Shown here: positions 14,458-25,488 of the stretch, one piece after another
Layout: the number at the start of each line of letters is the position of its first letter
How positions within the stretch are numbered: the first letter of the stretch is position 1
From: Pseudomonadota bacterium
GTDB lineage: Bacteria > Pseudomonadota > Gammaproteobacteria > Acidiferrobacterales > Acidiferrobacteraceae
Direction of reading: 5' to 3'
Length of the DNA stretch: 34,107 nt
Assembly: GCA_021777535.1 (NCBI GenBank)
Contig: JAJYDN010000023.1
Coordinates: forward strand, 1-34,107
Notes under the pieces: generated by a model
Told to the model about the DNA's origin: nothing
Database searches by the model: none
The model's input: the letters and a program-made list of their open reading frames with translations, nothing else
Position numbers and translations under genes: made by a program

Positions 14458-16965
14458 ATGCCTGAAACGACAGTCAAGAGCTTTGCGGAACAGATCGGAG
14501 TCGCGCCGGACAAGCTGCTCCAGCAGTTGAGTGCGGCCGGGATCGACGGCAAGAAGATCGGAGATCCCTTAAGTGACGACGAGAAGATGGCGCTGCTCAG
14601 CTTTTTGCGCACACATCATGGCGGCGCAGAGCCGCCGGCCAAGCGCATCACGCTGACGCAGAAGTCAACCAGCAAGATCGTGCAAAGCTCCCGTTTCGGC
14701 CAGGCCCGCGCGGTGCAGGTGGAGGTGCGCAAGAAGCGGACCTTCGTCAAGCGCCCCGCTGCCGAAGAGCAGGAAGCCATACCGGAGGAGGTGACGGCGC
14801 CGGTTACCGAAGAGCCGTCTCCCGCGGAGATGGTCGCCGAGCTGGCGGTGCAGGCGGAGCCACAGCAAGCGCAGCCCGTGTCCGTTGAGCGGGAAGAAGC
14901 GCCCGCCACGGAGGTGCCGGCGCCCCCGGCCGCCGTGGCGCCACCCGTGGCAGAGGCGCCGCCAGCGATTCCCCCAGCCCCCGTGCGTCCGGCCAAGAAG
15001 GAAACGCGCGTAGAGCGCGAACCCGCGACGGAGAAGGGGCGCGAACGCCGTGAACGGGTCGCCCCGCGGCCGCCGGGCGGCGAACGCAAGGCCGCCAAGA
15101 CGCGTCCGGGACCTCCCCCGCGGGGAGGCGCGCCCGGCAAACGCCCCGTGGCCGGCAAACGGGTGGTCACGAGCATGAGTGGCCAGCACGCATTCGAGAT
15201 GCCGACGGAACCGGTCGTGCGCGAGGTGTCGCTGCCCGAAGCCATTACAGTGGCGGAACTCGCGCAGCAGATGTCCGTCAAGGCGGCCGAAGTCATCAAG
15301 GTCTTGATGAAGCTTGGCATGATGGTGACGATCAACCAGGTGCTCGATCGCGAGACTGCCATGATCGTCGTCGAGGAAATGGGTCATGTCGCGCGCGAAG
15401 CCCGGTCGCACGACCCGGAAGCCGCACTGAGGAGCGAGACGGAGCATGGTGTCGCCGAGCCGCGGCCACCGGTCGTGACCGTCATGGGCCACGTCGACCA
15501 CGGCAAGACCTCGCTGCTCGACTATATCCGCAAGACCAAGGTCGCAAGCGGCGAAGCGGGCGGCATCACGCAGCATATCGGCGCCTATCACGTCGAGATG
15601 CCCAAGGGCGTGCTGACATTCCTCGATACACCTGGTCACGAGGCATTCACTGCGATGCGTGCCCGCGGTGCGAAGGTCACCGACATCGTCATTCTCGTGG
15701 TGGCGGCCGACGACGGTGTCATGCCGCAAACCGTGGAGGCGATCCATCACGCGCGAAACGCGGGTGTGCCTATCGTCGTGGCGGTGAACAAGATCGACAA
15801 ACCGCAGGCCGACATGGAGCGGGTCAAGCAGGAACTGGTGGCTCATGAGGTGGTACCGGAGGAGTGGGGTGGTTCGGACATCTTCGTGCCGGTATCCGCA
15901 AAGACGGGGCAGGGTATCGAAGATTTGCTCGACGCCGTTTTGCTGCAGGCCGAGCTGCTCGAACTGAAGGCGGTCCATGACACGCTGGCGTCCGGTATCG
16001 TGGTCGAGGCCAGACTCGACAAGGGCCGTGGTCCGGTAGCGACAATCCTCGTTCAGCAGGGCACCTTGCACAAAGGGGACGTGATCCTTGCGGGCCGTGA
16101 ATCCGGGCGTGTCCGGGCCATGACCGACGAGACGGGACGGTCCGTCAAGGAGGCGGGGCCGTCGATTCCGGTCGAGGTGCAGGGCTTGTCGGGCGTTCCC
16201 AATGCGGGTGACGAGGTGACGGGGGTCGAAAACGAGCGCAAGGCGCGTGAGATCGCCCTCTTCCGTCAAGGCAAGTACAAGGACGTCAAGCTCCAGCGCC
16301 AACAGGCATCGAAGCTCTCCAATATGTTCCAGCAGATGCAGGAAGGCGACATCAAGACGCTGAACCTGATCGTGAAGGCCGACGTACAGGGTTCGGTCGA
16401 GGCGTTGACCGACGCGCTGGAGAAGTTGTCGACCGATGAGGTCAAGGTCAAGGTCGTGCACGGCATGGTCGGCGGCATCAGCGAGTCCGATGTCAATCTT
16501 GCGGTCGCCTCCAATGCGATCATCATCGGCTTTAACGTGCGTGCCGACGGTGGCGCGCGCCGGCTGATCGATGCCGAGAACGTCGACGTCCATTACTACA
16601 ACGTCATTTACGATGCGGTGAACGAAGTGAAGGCGGCCATGGCAGGCATGCTGAAGCCGCAGATCAAGGAAGAAGTGGTGGGTATTGCCGAAGTGCGTGA
16701 GGTATTCCGGGCGCCGAAGGCCGGCCAGATCGCGGGTTGCCAGGTGACCGAAGGTACGATAAAGCGTGGACGCAAGGCGCGCGTGTTGCGCGAGAACGTG
16801 GTGATCTTCGATGGCGAGATCGAGTCGCTGCGGCGGTTCAAGGATGATGTGGCCGAGGTCAAGGCGGGCTTCGAGTGCGGCATGACGGTCAAGAACTACA
16901 ACGACATCCGCGTCGGTGACCAGATCGAGGCTTACGAAAAGGTCGAGGTCGCCCGGTCCCTTTGA
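14458..16965 (+). CDS. infB: Translation initiation factor IF-2
   Basis: The 835-residue protein starts with an IF2_N domain ([20 protein letters not shown]). It continues with a long charged, Ala/Pro-rich linker (about residues 60-240) and a second IF2_N domain ([20 protein letters not shown]). The GTPase domain follows, with G1 GHVDHGKT at 344-351, DTPGHEAF (G3) and NKID (G4), and then the beta-barrel and C-terminal initiator-tRNA-binding domains. It brings fMet-tRNA to the 30S subunit; an initiator tRNA gene lies just upstream of the same operon. The gap to nusA is nine bases, and the 3' end overlaps rbfA by four. Internal starts giving shorter isoforms, as in E. coli, are possible but not evident. 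Confidence 0.98.
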   Translation: MPETTVKSFAEQIGVAPDKLLQQLSAAGIDGKKIGDPLSDDEKMALLSFLRTHHGGAEPPAKRITLTQKSTSKIVQSSRFGQARAVQVEVRKKRTFVKRPAAEEQEAIPEEVTAPVTEEPSPAEMVAELAVQAEPQQAQPVSVEREEAPATEVPAPPAAVAPPVAEAPPAIPPAPVRPAKKETRVEREPATEKGRERRERVAPRPPGGERKAAKTRPGPPPRGGAPGKRPVAGKRVVTSMSGQHAFEMPTEPVVREVSLPEAITVAELAQQMSVKAAEVIKVLMKLGMMVTINQVLDRETAMIVVEEMGHVAREARSHDPEAALRSETEHGVAEPRPPVVTVMGHVDHGKTSLLDYIRKTKVASGEAGGITQHIGAYHVEMPKGVLTFLDTPGHEAFTAMRARGAKVTDIVILVVAADDGVMPQTVEAIHHARNAGVPIVVAVNKIDKPQADMERVKQELVAHEVVPEEWGGSDIFVPVSAKTGQGIEDLLDAVLLQAELLELKAVHDTLASGIVVEARLDKGRGPVATILVQQGTLHKGDVILAGRESGRVRAMTDETGRSVKEAGPSIPVEVQGLSGVPNAGDEVTGVENERKAREIALFRQGKYKDVKLQRQQASKLSNMFQQMQEGDIKTLNLIVKADVQGSVEALTDALEKLSTDEVKVKVVHGMVGGISESDVNLAVASNAIIIGFNVRADGGARRLIDAENVDVHYYNVIYDAVNEVKAAMAGMLKPQIKEEVVGIAEVREVFRAPKAGQIAGCQVTEGTIKRGRKARVLRENVVIFDGEIESLRRFKDDVAEVKAGFECGMTVKNYNDIRVGDQIEAYEKVEVARSL

Positions 16966-17342
16966 GAACGAAGCACGCAGGCGCACCGGCGGCACGTTCG
17001 GCTCGTGTCGCCTCGCTTATTCGCCGGGAAATGGCGGCGCTCATGCTGACGGCGGTGAGCGATCCGCGGGCCGCGGGCGCGACCCTCACGGAAGTGGATG
17101 TCAGTCCCGACCTGAAGCAGGCACGTGTCTATCTCACGCATCACCGGGGTGAGGAGGCGGCGCGGGAAGCGGTGAAGGCGCTCAATCGGGCAAGCGGTCA
17201 CCTCCGCCGCCGATTGGCGGGACGTCTGAGCTTGCGCATAGTGCCCCAGTTGGTGTTCACCTATGACCCGTCGGTCGACCAGGGCTTCCGCATCGATGCG
17301 CTGTTGCGCAAGGCGCACGCCAAGGACGAGAAGGAGTCTTGA
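16962..17342 (+). CDS. rbfA: 30S ribosome-binding factor RbfA
   Basis: A 126-residue KH-fold protein with [18 protein letters not shown] at the start, [20 protein letters not shown] in the middle and the conserved [20 protein letters not shown] near the end. RbfA assists late 16S rRNA processing and cold adaptation. The start is taken as TTG at 16962, which overlaps the infB stop (TTGA); no ATG or GTG lies in a better place before the conserved region, so coupling to infB translation is likely. The stop overlaps the truB start by one base. Confidence 0.93.
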   Translation: MRTKHAGAPAARSARVASLIRREMAALMLTAVSDPRAAGATLTEVDVSPDLKQARVYLTHHRGEEAAREAVKALNRASGHLRRRLAGRLSLRIVPQLVFTYDPSVDQGFRIDALLRKAHAKDEKES

Positions 17343-18208
17343 TGGTGCGCCGTGACGGTCTTGTCGTTCTGGACAAGCCGCCGGGGTTGACGTCAACTCA
17401 GGCGCTGGCACAGGCCAAGCGGCAGCTCCAGGCCGCCAAGGGCGGCCATACGGGCACCCTCGACCCGCTGGCTACGGGTGTGCTCGTGCTCTGTTTCGGC
17501 GAGGCAACCAAGGCCGCGCCGTTTCTGCTCGAGGCGGACAAGCGTTACCAGGTGACCATCGGACTCGGTGTCGCAACGACCACCTATGATGCCGAAGGCG
17601 ACGTGGTGGAGCGGCGCCCGGTACAGGTCGGCCGCGAGGATGTCGCGCGATGCCTGGGGGTCTTCCTGGGGGAAATCGAGCAGGTTCCGCCCCGTTTTTC
17701 GGCGATCAAGAAGGATGGCACGCGCTTTTATCAGCGGGCGCGGAACGGGGATCTCGAGGCGCCTCCGTCAAGGCAGGTGCGCATCGATCGCATCGACATC
17801 GTATCGCTCGAGGGGGCGGACCTGACCCTCGACGTGACGTGCGGCAAGGGGGTCTATGTGCGCAGCCTTGCGCATGATCTCGGTGTCCGCCTCGGTTGCG
17901 GGGGGCACGTCAAGGCGTTGCGACGGCTGGCGGTGGCCGGATTTACCATCGACCAGGCCGTGGAACTGGCGCAGCTCACGGCGCAGACACCCCTTATGGC
18001 CAGCGACGAGGCGCTACGCCATATGACGGCAGTCGAGCTGCCTTACTTGCTGGCGGTGGCGGTCGCCAAAGGGCAGACGGTCCATATGCCAGGAGTGGAC
18101 CCGGGCTGGGTACGGCTCTATGGCGCAGACCGGCGGTTTCTCGGGGTCGGATGGGCGCTGGCGGATGGGTCTATCCGACCCAAGCGGTTGTGGGTTGGCG
18201 GGGTTTAG
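17342..18208 (+). CDS. truB: tRNA pseudouridine-55 synthase TruB
   Basis: The 288-residue protein has LVVLDKPPGLTSTQAL at the N-terminus and the catalytic motif GGHTGTLDPLATG with Asp41 (E. coli Asp48). Further TruB blocks are RYQVTIGLGVATTTYDAEGD, PPRFSAIKKDG, and CGKGVYVRSLAHDLG. It makes pseudouridine 55 in the T loop of most tRNAs. ATG 17342 is preceded by AAGGAG five bases upstream and shares its A with the rbfA stop (TGATG), so it replaces the adjacent in-frame TTG at 17339. Downstream, a new promoter for rpsO begins two bases after its stop codon. Confidence 0.97.
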   Translation: MVRRDGLVVLDKPPGLTSTQALAQAKRQLQAAKGGHTGTLDPLATGVLVLCFGEATKAAPFLLEADKRYQVTIGLGVATTTYDAEGDVVERRPVQVGREDVARCLGVFLGEIEQVPPRFSAIKKDGTRFYQRARNGDLEAPPSRQVRIDRIDIVSLEGADLTLDVTCGKGVYVRSLAHDLGVRLGCGGHVKALRRLAVAGFTIDQAVELAQLTAQTPLMASDEALRHMTAVELPYLLAVAVAKGQTVHMPGVDPGWVRLYGADRRFLGVGWALADGSIRPKRLWVGGV

Positions 18209-18209
18209 G

Positions 18210-18238
18210 TTGAGCAGCGCCACGGGGGCGGTTAGAAT
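18210..18238 (+). promoter_or_regulatory. rpsO promoter
   Basis: TTGAGC (18210-18215) and TAGAAT (18233-18238) are separated by exactly 17 bases. A start near 18245 leaves a 39-base leader before rpsO with GAGAGGA as ribosome site. An internal promoter ahead of rpsO-pnp also exists in E. coli, where S15 represses its own translation; I did not find a convincing S15-binding pseudoknot here. Confidence 0.75.
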
Positions 18239-18283
18239 GTCGTTTTTCGGGGCAGGGTTTACTGTTTGAGGGCGAGAGGATTT

Positions 18284-18553
18284 ATGGCATTTACAGCGGA
18301 AATGAAAGGGCAGGTTATCAAGGAGTTCCGGCGGTCCGAAACAGACACGGGTTCGCCTGAGGTTCAGGTGGCGCTGATTTCGGCCCATATTGATGACTTG
18401 TCGCGGCACTTCGAGACGCACAAGAAGGACAATCACTCCCGGCAGGGTCTGCTCCGGATGGTCGGCAAGCGCCGCAAGCTGCTCGACTATCTGAAGCATG
18501 TCGATGCCAACCGCTATCGGGATCTGGTGGCGCGCCTGGGGCTGCGCAAATAA
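18284..18553 (+). CDS. rpsO: 30S ribosomal protein S15
   Basis: The 89-residue protein is exactly the E. coli length. It shows the S15 signature across its four helices: [39 protein letters not shown], and [21 protein letters not shown]15 binds 16S rRNA early in assembly of the central domain. ATG 18284 follows GAGAGGA with good spacing; a GTG six codons upstream is rejected because the family start is MAFTAE-like. It lies between truB and pnp, as is standard, 38 bases before pnp and without an intervening terminator. Confidence 0.98.
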   Translation: MAFTAEMKGQVIKEFRRSETDTGSPEVQVALISAHIDDLSRHFETHKKDNHSRQGLLRMVGKRRKLLDYLKHVDANRYRDLVARLGLRK

Positions 18554-18591
18554 AACCCATATCATCCAGATAGATACCCGAGGACAGCGCG

Positions 18592-20682
18592 TTGGGCAAA
18601 ATCACGAAGACATTCACGTATGGCCGTCACACGGTCGCCATCGAAACCGGGGAAATCGCCCGCCAGGCCACGGCTGCCGTCATGGCCAGCATGGGAGATA
18701 CGGTTGTACAGGTTACCGTGGTCGGATTGCGGCAAGGCGCTCCGGACCGGGATTTCTTTCCGCTTACCGTCGACTACCAAGAGCGCACCTACGCCGCCGG
18801 CCGCATACCGGGTGGATTCTTCAAGCGGGAAGGGCGGCCTTCCGAAAAGGAAATCCTGACCTCGCGCCTCATCGACCGCCCCATCCGTCCGCTTTTTCCG
18901 AAAGGTTTCACCAATGAGGTCCAGATCATTGCGACGGTCATGTCGCTCGATCCGGACATCGATCCCGATATCATCTCGATGATCGGCGCATCGGCCGCCC
19001 TGTCGTTGTCCGGCATGCCCTTCCGGGGACCGCTTGGCGCCGCCCGCGTGGGTTACCGTGATGGACAGTTTCTGCTGAATCCGGGTATCCAGGATCTTGC
19101 CGGCTCCCGTCTCGATCTGGTCGTCGCCGGTACGCGCAACGCGGTACTCATGGTCGAATCCGAGGCGCAGGTTCTGCCGGAGGAGGTGATGCTGAACGCC
19201 GTCCTCTTCGGTCACGAACAGATGCAGACCGTGATCAAGGCGATTGACGAGCTCGTGCAGGAGGCGAAAGTCCCCTCCTGGAACTGGGTGGCGCCCGCCA
19301 AGGACACCGCGCTCATGACGCAGATGGCAAGCCTGATCGGCGCCGATCTGACGAGCGCGTATCAGATCCGCGAAAAGCTTCCCCGGCAGGACCGTGTGGC
19401 CGAATTGCGCGACAAGGCGGCGGCGGAACTGGCCGGCGAGGCGCCCAAACCCTCGGCGGAAGCGGTTCTCGCCGCGTTTGGCGATCTCGAAAAGCGCGTC
19501 GTCCGCGGACGCATCCTGAGCGGCGAGCCGCGCATCGACGGTCGTGACACGAAGACGGTGCGGCCGATCACCATCCGCACCGGCATTCTGCCGCGTACCC
19601 ACGGTTCGGCGCTCTTTACGCGCGGCGAGACGCAGGCCCTCGTCGTCACGACGCTCGGCACGGGGCGCGATGCCCAGCTCATCGATGCCCTCGAGGGTGA
19701 GCGCAAGGATCCTTTCATGCTGCACTACAACTTCCCGCCGTTCTCGGTCGGCGAAGTGGGTCGTGTAGGGAGCCCGAAGCGCCGCGAAATCGGTCATGGC
19801 CGGTTGGCCAAGCGCGCGGTGGCGGCGGTTTTGCCTGATCTCAGCGATTTCCCGTATGTGCTGCGCGTGGTTTCGGAGATCACCGAGTCGAACGGCTCGA
19901 GTTCGATGGCGACGGTGTGCGGCGCCAGTCTGTCACTGATGGATGCCGGCGTGAAGACCAAGGCGCCCGTGGCCGGCATTGCCATGGGGCTCATCAAGGA
20001 AGGCGATAAATTTGCCGTGCTGACCGACATTCTCGGGGATGAGGATCACCTCGGAGACATGGATTTCAAGGTGGCGGGCACCACCGAGGGCGTGACCGCC
20101 CTGCAGATGGACATCAAGATCGAGGGCATCAACCGCGAGATCATGGACGTGGCGCTCAGGCAGGCACGTGATGGGCGCATGCATATTCTCGGCGTCATGA
20201 ACAAGGCCATCGGGGCACCCCGGCAGGAGATGTCGGAGTACGCGCCGCGCATCATCACTTTCCATATCAATCCCGAGAAGATCCGGGACGTGATCGGCAA
20301 GGGTGGTGCGACGATCCGTGCCCTGTGCGAGGAAACGGGCGCGACGATCGATATCGACGACGACGGCACCGTGAAGATCGCCTCGGTCGACAATGCCGCA
20401 GGCCAGGAAGCGCGCCGCCGCATCGAACAGATCACGGCCGAAGTCCAGGTCGGCATGGTCTACGAAGGCAAAGTGGCGAAGCTCATGGATTTTGGGGCGT
20501 TCGTGACGATCCTGCCAGGCAAGGACGGACTTGTGCATATTTCACAGATCTCCAATGAGCGTGTGGAGAATGTGAGCGACAAGCTGAGCGAGGGCGAAAC
20601 GGTCCGCGTGAAGGTGCTCGAGGTGGACAAGCAGGGGCGTATCCGCCTCAGCATGAAGGCAGTCGAAAGCGCCGAAGGCTGA
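18592..20682 (+). CDS. pnp: Polyribonucleotide nucleotidyltransferase (PNPase)
   Basis: The 696-residue protein has two RNase PH-like cores (first [11 protein letters not shown] near 35 and [20 protein letters not shown]; second [20 protein letters not shown] near 340 and [16 protein letters not shown]). A KH domain ([20 protein letters not shown] near 565) and an S1 domain ([20 protein letters not shown] near 622) follow. It degrades RNA 3' to 5' with phosphate and works with RNase E in the degradosome. The start is TTG, as in E. coli pnp, supported by GAGGA seven bases upstream. E. coli pnp represses itself through its 5' leader; the leader here is short and shows no obvious hairpin. Confidence 0.98.
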   Translation: MGKITKTFTYGRHTVAIETGEIARQATAAVMASMGDTVVQVTVVGLRQGAPDRDFFPLTVDYQERTYAAGRIPGGFFKREGRPSEKEILTSRLIDRPIRPLFPKGFTNEVQIIATVMSLDPDIDPDIISMIGASAALSLSGMPFRGPLGAARVGYRDGQFLLNPGIQDLAGSRLDLVVAGTRNAVLMVESEAQVLPEEVMLNAVLFGHEQMQTVIKAIDELVQEAKVPSWNWVAPAKDTALMTQMASLIGADLTSAYQIREKLPRQDRVAELRDKAAAELAGEAPKPSAEAVLAAFGDLEKRVVRGRILSGEPRIDGRDTKTVRPITIRTGILPRTHGSALFTRGETQALVVTTLGTGRDAQLIDALEGERKDPFMLHYNFPPFSVGEVGRVGSPKRREIGHGRLAKRAVAAVLPDLSDFPYVLRVVSEITESNGSSSMATVCGASLSLMDAGVKTKAPVAGIAMGLIKEGDKFAVLTDILGDEDHLGDMDFKVAGTTEGVTALQMDIKIEGINREIMDVALRQARDGRMHILGVMNKAIGAPRQEMSEYAPRIITFHINPEKIRDVIGKGGATIRALCEETGATIDIDDDGTVKIASVDNAAGQEARRRIEQITAEVQVGMVYEGKVAKLMDFGAFVTILPGKDGLVHISQISNERVENVSDKLSEGETVRVKVLEVDKQGRIRLSMKAVESAEG

Positions 20683-20712
20683 GGTCTGCCGAGGTCTCTG
20701 CGCTGGAACCTC

Positions 20713-20744
20713 AAGGAGGACGGGATGACCCCGCCCTCCTTTTC
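20713..20744 (+). terminator. Intrinsic terminator after pnp
   Basis: A 12-pair stem with one A-C mismatch (20713-20724 with 20730-20741) encloses a five-base loop. TTT and, after CA, a second T-run follow. It closes the rimP-to-pnp cluster 30 bases after the pnp stop. Confidence 0.85.
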
Positions 20745-20779
20745 ATTTTGTGCAAGGTCATTCATACCGCGAGGATTTT

Positions 20780-21820
20780 ATGGGCAAGGAAAGCAAACCC
20801 CAGGCAGTCGGACAGGATCTGCGCGATTTCGCCATGCGGGACGCGCAGGGCGCGGTGCGTTTGGCCGTGGCTTTCATCGGGGTCAGTGGAGGGCTCTTTG
20901 GGCATCTGAACCGGTTGCGCGGGGCACGCGCCGAAGAGCTGGCGGCGGCCGCCGGGCGCGATGCGGCCTATGTGCGGCGGTGGTGCGACGCGGCCTATGC
21001 ATTCGAACTCCTGGATGAGGCCGACGGCACGTTCCGGCTCACGGCCCTCGGCCGGGCCTTCATGCCGGAGAGCCCGGGTACGCTCATGCCGTTTGCCGTG
21101 CAGGACGTGTTGAGCGCCCACATGGCCGAGCGGGCGGCCGGTCTCATGACGAGCGGCGAACGTCCCGGCGAGGTGGTGCTGGCCGAGCGGGCGACCATCC
21201 TGCCCTGGTTTGGGCCGATGCTGGAAGCACAGTTCGGGCCGGTCTTTGAAAAGACGATCATGCCGGCTCTCAAGGTGTACGAGGAGGCGGCGTTGCGGGA
21301 AGGCCTTGCGGTCGATCTGGGTTGCGGCAACGGCTGGTATCTGCTGCGGCTGGCGGCGCGCTTTCCGCAATTGCGTTGCCTGGGCGTGGACGGTTTCGAG
21401 GAAAACATCCGCCAGGCGCAGACGCGGGCCGAGGCCCTGGGCCTCGGTGGCCGCGTGCAATTCCGTACGGGCGATATCTACAGCTTCGAAAACCCGGAGA
21501 AAGCCGACATCATCGCGCTGAACAGGGCCCTGCATCACGTATGGGACGAGAAGGAGCGGGTATTTGGCATTCTGAAGAACCACCTGAAGCCGAAGGGATC
21601 GGCGGTGATCTGGGAGCCCCACTGGCCGCTCGAGCGGCATATCCTGCGCCAGCCGACGCACCGCATGATGGCCTTCCAGAATCTGACCGAGCACATCCAG
21701 GGTAACCACTTCCTGATGCCGGCCGAGATCGCCGACGCGTTCAGCCAGGTGGGTCTGACACCGGCCATCTACTCCTTTCTGGAGGGACGGGAAGCGGTGG
21801 TCACAGGGACCCTGGCTTAG
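20780..21820 (+). CDS. Class I SAM-dependent methyltransferase, substrate unknown
   Basis: The 346-residue protein has an N-terminal winged-helix-like dimerisation part (GLFGHLNRLRGARAEELAAA, AYVRRWCDAAYAFELLDE, FRLTALGRAF). A Rossmann domain follows, with SAM motif I VDLGCGNGWYLLRLA near 178 and motif II/III LGVDGFEENI and GDIYSF. The layout resembles O-methyltransferases that act on small molecules, with an N-terminal dimerisation domain. The ATG at 20780 follows GAGGA. It is a single gene after the pnp terminator and converges on yheT with a four-base overlap, so context does not reveal its substrate. I do not recognise a named orthologue. Confidence 0.85.
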   Translation: MGKESKPQAVGQDLRDFAMRDAQGAVRLAVAFIGVSGGLFGHLNRLRGARAEELAAAAGRDAAYVRRWCDAAYAFELLDEADGTFRLTALGRAFMPESPGTLMPFAVQDVLSAHMAERAAGLMTSGERPGEVVLAERATILPWFGPMLEAQFGPVFEKTIMPALKVYEEAALREGLAVDLGCGNGWYLLRLAARFPQLRCLGVDGFEENIRQAQTRAEALGLGGRVQFRTGDIYSFENPEKADIIALNRALHHVWDEKERVFGILKNHLKPKGSAVIWEPHWPLERHILRQPTHRMMAFQNLTEHIQGNHFLMPAEIADAFSQVGLTPAIYSFLEGREAVVTGTLA

Positions 21821-22776
21821 CTGAGGAACGGGCTGAAAAAGGCTGCGAGCCGCTCATCCAGCCAGTAGCGGGCGGCCCAGGGGTGGCGGCCATAGACGAA
21901 GCCCACGTGGCCGCCATGGGGGGGCGCTTCCAGGCGAACGGCGGCGGGCAGGTCGGCGGCCCTGGGCAGGCATCCGCTCCCCGTGAAAGGGTCGTCGAGG
22001 GCGTGTATGAGGAGCGTGGTCACGCGGATGCGGCGCAATCCAGGCAAGGGGCTGGCCTGCGCGTAATAGTCGTTGACGCCACGGTATCCGTGCAGGGGCG
22101 CTGTTACGGCGTCATCGAAAAGACGGAAGGTGTTCAGGCAGGCCAGGTCGGGCAGGGCGGGGATACCGTAACGGGCGGCCTTGCGGCGCAAGGAACGCTT
22201 TACCTGACGCAGCAGTCCGTATTGATAAAGCCGCGAGAACCCTTGGCCGAGCCGCGTGGCCGCGGAATCGAGGTCGTAGGGCACGGATACGGCCGCCGCA
22301 GCCGCCAGGCCGGTGTCGCCGCGTTCGGCAAGCCAGTTCAGCAGTACGGCGCCCCCCAGCGAGAAGCCCACCGCGCACAGCGCGCTGGTGCGGCGACGCA
22401 CATGCCGGATGATGATTTCGAGATCGTCGGTGACGCCGCAGTGGTAGCTGCGGGGGCGGCGGTTTGGTTCGCCGGAGCAGCCGCGGAAATGCGCGACGAC
22501 TGCCCGCCATCCACGGCCCTGGCAGACCTGCAGAAGGCCGCGGACGTACACGGAATCGGAAGACCCCTCGAGGCCGTGCAGGATCAGCAGCAGCGGCCCC
22601 TCGCCGTTCCCGTCGAGCCAGTCGCAATCGAGGAAGTCGCCGTCGGGAAGCGTCAGGCGTTCGCGCCGCAACGGTGGCCGGCGTGTGCGGCGCGCAAGGT
22701 GGGACCACAGCGTCTGGACGTGCGCATTGCGGGCCCACCAGGGCGCACAGAAGGAGGTGACGGTGTCTTCAGTCAC
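21817..22776 (-). CDS. yheT: YheT family alpha/beta hydrolase
   Basis: The 319-residue protein carries the YheT-type opening ([12 protein letters not shown] near 14) and the serine hydrolase nucleophile elbow GFSLGG with Ser139. A DDPFTG aspartate lies near 261-262 and the catalytic His in PPHGGHVGF is His290. HGLEGSSDS near 68 is the oxyanion region. E. coli YheT relatives are putative carboxylesterases of unknown substrate. The start is taken as GTG 22776, eight bases inside the end of acsA; there is no better start before the conserved WWARN, and no clear ribosome site, so coupling to acsA is likely. Its stop codon overlaps that of the convergent methyltransferase gene. Confidence 0.88.
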   Translation of the reverse strand: MTEDTVTSFCAPWWARNAHVQTLWSHLARRTRRPPLRRERLTLPDGDFLDCDWLDGNGEGPLLLILHGLEGSSDSVYVRGLLQVCQGRGWRAVVAHFRGCSGEPNRRPRSYHCGVTDDLEIIIRHVRRRTSALCAVGFSLGGAVLLNWLAERGDTGLAAAAAVSVPYDLDSAATRLGQGFSRLYQYGLLRQVKRSLRRKAARYGIPALPDLACLNTFRLFDDAVTAPLHGYRGVNDYYAQASPLPGLRRIRVTTLLIHALDDPFTGSGCLPRAADLPAAVRLEAPPHGGHVGFVYGRHPWAARYWLDERLAAFFSPFLS

Positions 22777-24736
22777 CTTGCAACTGGCGGATGATATCCG
22801 GATTCTCGAGAGTCGACACATCCTGGGTGATCGGCTCGCCGGCGGCCACGGCACGCAGGAGGCGGCGCATGATCTTTCCCGAACGGGTCTTTGGCAGGTT
22901 ATCCGTGTAGCGGATGACCGCCGGTTTTGCGATGGGCCCGATGTGTTCGCTTACCCACTGCCGCAAGTCCTGCGTGAGCGCCTCCGCGTCGGGACCGCTT
23001 GGCCGTGTCCCGCGCACCACCACGAAGGCGCAGATGGCTTCGCCCGTCAGTTCGTCAGGACGGCCGACGACGGCCGCTTCGGCCACACGCGAATGCGCCA
23101 CGAGGGCCGACTCGATCTCCATGGTTCCCAGCCGATGGCCGGAAACCTTGAGCACGTCATCGACGCGGCCCATGATCCAGAAATAGCCATCCGCATCGCG
23201 CTTTGCGCCGTCGCCGCTGACGTAATAGCGGCCATCAAACTCTTTCCAATAGGTGTCGATGTAGCGTTGCGGGTTGCGCCAGACGGTCCGCAGCATGAAT
23301 GGCCATGGCCGCTTGATGACAAGAAAGCCGCCCGTATTCGCTGCCCCTACGGGATCCCCTTTGTTGTCGACGATGTCGGCCATGATGCCAGGGAGCGCCC
23401 GGCCGCAGGAGCCTGGCTTCAGGGTCGATACCCCCGGGATGGGCGCGATCATGTGGGCCCCGGTTTCGGTTTGCCACCAGGTGTCAACGATGGGACAGCG
23501 GCCATGGCCGATGTGTGTGTGATACCACATCCACGCCTCGGGGTTGATGGGTTCGCCGACGCTGCCCAGCAGCCGCAAGCTGCTCAGGTCGTAGCGCGCC
23601 GGGTAATCGTCACCCTGCTTTTTGAGTGCGCGGATCGCGGTCGGTGCGGTGTAGAACACACTCACCTTGTGCCGTTCGCAGATCTGCCAGTAACGGCCGG
23701 GATCCGGCACCATGGGTGCCCCTTCATACATCAGGAGTGTGGCTCCGGCGGCGAGCGGCCCGTAGGCGACATAACTGTGGCCCGTGATCCAGCCGACATC
23801 CGCCGTGCACCAGAACACGTCGTCGGGCCGGATATCGAACACCCAGCGCATGGTGAGAATGGTGCCAAGGAGATAGCCCGCGCTGCTGTGCTGGATGCCT
23901 TTGGGACGGCCGGTCGAACCGGACGTATAGAGCAGAAAGAGAGGATGCTCGGCGCCGACGGCTACCGGGGGGCAGTCGGCGCCCGCCCCCGCCACGGCCT
24001 CATGCCACCAGATGTCGCGTGCGGGGCTCCAGGTGACCGGGTTGCCGGCACGTTTCAGCACGAAGACCGTATGCACCGAGGGGCAGTCGCCGATGATGCG
24101 ATCGCAGACCGCCTTCAATTCAATGACGCGGCCGCTTCGAAAGCCGCCGTCAGCGGTGACCACCGCCGACGCTTCCGCGTCGTTGATCCGGTCACGCAGC
24201 GAATCCCCCGAGAACCCGCCGAACACGACCGAATGGATGGCCCCGATGCGCGCGCATGCCTGCATGGCGATGACGGCCTCCGGCACCATCGGCATGTAGA
24301 GCACCACCCGGTCGCCCTTTTTGATGCCGCGGCCGCGCAGGGCGTTGGCGAACCGGACGACCTCGTGCAGCAGTTCTGCATAGGTGAGTCGGCGCGTATC
24401 GCCTGGCTCACCCTCGAAAATGATGGCCGGCTTGTTGGCCCGGTCCGGAAGGTGGCGGTCTATGCAGTTGACGGAGACATTCAGGAGACCGTCTTCAAAC
24501 CATTGGTAATGCGGGGCTTCGCGGTCATTCAGGGTGCGCGTGAAAGGCTGGATCCATTGGAGCTCGGCCTGCGCCTGCTCTGCCCAGAAGCGCTCATAGT
24601 CGGTTTCCGCCAAAGCGAGGAGGCGCCGGTATTCCGCCTCCTGGATCTGTGCGCGGGCGGCAAATTCCGCAGGCGGCGGGAACGTGCGGTCTTCGTGGGA
24701 CAGGGATTCGATTGTGTCGCGCGATTGATCGGACAT
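22769..24736 (-). CDS. acsA: Acetyl-CoA synthetase
   Basis: The 655-residue ANL-superfamily enzyme matches E. coli Acs (652) in length. Landmarks are the acetyl-CoA synthetase N-terminus, the ATP loop [16 protein letters not shown] near 264, [30 protein letters not shown] near 415, [20 protein letters not shown] near 500, and the acetylatable lysine in [13 protein letters not shown] (Lys621). It activates acetate to acetyl-CoA with ATP. The ATG at 24736 is preceded by GGGATAGG. It may be cotranscribed with dedA, 53 bases upstream, and with yheT, which overlaps its end. No separate promoter was found in the 53-base gap. Confidence 0.97.
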   Translation of the reverse strand: MSDQSRDTIESLSHEDRTFPPPAEFAARAQIQEAEYRRLLALAETDYERFWAEQAQAELQWIQPFTRTLNDREAPHYQWFEDGLLNVSVNCIDRHLPDRANKPAIIFEGEPGDTRRLTYAELLHEVVRFANALRGRGIKKGDRVVLYMPMVPEAVIAMQACARIGAIHSVVFGGFSGDSLRDRINDAEASAVVTADGGFRSGRVIELKAVCDRIIGDCPSVHTVFVLKRAGNPVTWSPARDIWWHEAVAGAGADCPPVAVGAEHPLFLLYTSGSTGRPKGIQHSSAGYLLGTILTMRWVFDIRPDDVFWCTADVGWITGHSYVAYGPLAAGATLLMYEGAPMVPDPGRYWQICERHKVSVFYTAPTAIRALKKQGDDYPARYDLSSLRLLGSVGEPINPEAWMWYHTHIGHGRCPIVDTWWQTETGAHMIAPIPGVSTLKPGSCGRALPGIMADIVDNKGDPVGAANTGGFLVIKRPWPFMLRTVWRNPQRYIDTYWKEFDGRYYVSGDGAKRDADGYFWIMGRVDDVLKVSGHRLGTMEIESALVAHSRVAEAAVVGRPDELTGEAICAFVVVRGTRPSGPDAEALTQDLRQWVSEHIGPIAKPAVIRYTDNLPKTRSGKIMRRLLRAVAAGEPITQDVSTLENPDIIRQLQGD

Positions 24737-24789
24737 GACAGCCTATCCCGGACTAGTTATGGTGGGCCCCATGTTAGCGTTTTGGCGCC

Positions 24790-25419
24790 TTACTTGCCAT
24801 TTTCCATGCCTGATCGGCGGACGCGGAGGATATGGAGCGCAATCAGGGTGATGCCGCCGACGAGGATCCCGCGATCCAGCCAGTGCATGTACGGGCCGAG
24901 CGCCCGCCAGTGATGCCCGAGCCGCAGACCTGCGTCGGCGAGCGCGAAACACCAGATTGCCGACCCCGCCAGCGAGTAACCCACGAAGGGCACGAAGCGC
25001 ATCCGGGCGACCCCCGCAGGCAGGGAGATGAAGGTGCGCAGGACGGGCAGCAGCCGGCCGACAAAAACCGTTGCGTCCCCGTGGCGGGCGAACCAGCGGT
25101 CGGCGAGCGCAAGGTCGTGAGCCGAGATCAGGACGTAGCGGCCGTAGGAGACCAGGAAATGCCGGGCACCGGACAGGCCGATGACATAAGCGGCAAGCGA
25201 TCCGATCAGGCTCCCCAGGCTGCCGGCCACCACGACACCGGTCAGGTTCAGTGCATGGGTCCAGACAAGGTACCCGGAAAATGTCAGGATGATTTCCGAG
25301 GGGATAGGGATGCAGGCACTCTCGAGCGCCATCAGGACCAGTATGCCGGTGTACCCGGAGTGCCGTATCACACCCAGTATGAGTACGGCTGCCTGGCTGG
25401 CTAGGGCATCAATCGTCAA
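24790..25419 (-). CDS. DedA family membrane protein
   Basis: A 209-residue integral membrane protein with the DedA/SNARE-associated domain. The ESACIPIPSEIILTFSGYLV motif lies near 33, the GSLIGSLAAYVIG glycine-rich segment follows, and the FVGRLLPVLRTFISLPAGVARM motif is near 120. DedA proteins are linked to lipid carrier recycling, membrane homeostasis and proton-dependent transport; which substrate this one moves is unknown. The start is TTG at 25419 without a good ribosome site. It is kept because the membrane motif lies about 30 residues in, as usual for the family. It is downstream of dksA on the same strand with a 69-base gap that contains a perfect six-base hairpin but no T-run. Confidence 0.9.
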   Translation of the reverse strand: MTIDALASQAAVLILGVIRHSGYTGILVLMALESACIPIPSEIILTFSGYLVWTHALNLTGVVVAGSLGSLIGSLAAYVIGLSGARHFLVSYGRYVLISAHDLALADRWFARHGDATVFVGRLLPVLRTFISLPAGVARMRFVPFVGYSLAGSAIWCFALADAGLRLGHHWRALGPYMHWLDRGILVGGITLIALHILRVRRSGMENGK

Positions 25420-25488
25420 GTGGCTATACCCGACAGGCGGCAGGGCTGGTGTTCCAGCCGTCCCCGCCCGTCCCGTTAGCGGCGGCCC

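Noticed and set aside
14665-16995. Open frame of 776 residues on the minus strand opposite infB
   Set aside because: It mirrors a certain gene, infB, has no recognisable domain, and is rich in His/Arg/Asp as expected when a GC-rich gene is read in reverse.
18562-19797. Minus-strand frame of 411 residues opposite pnp
   Set aside because: Antisense shadow of a certain gene with no protein-like features.
22685-24913. Open frame of 742 residues on the plus strand opposite acsA
   Set aside because: It is the antisense shadow of acetyl-CoA synthetase and shows no domain or ribosome site.
25440-25470. Perfect GGCTGG/CCAGCC hairpin between dksA and dedA as a terminator
   Set aside because: There is no T-run after the stem on the minus strand, so it is not supported as an intrinsic terminator.
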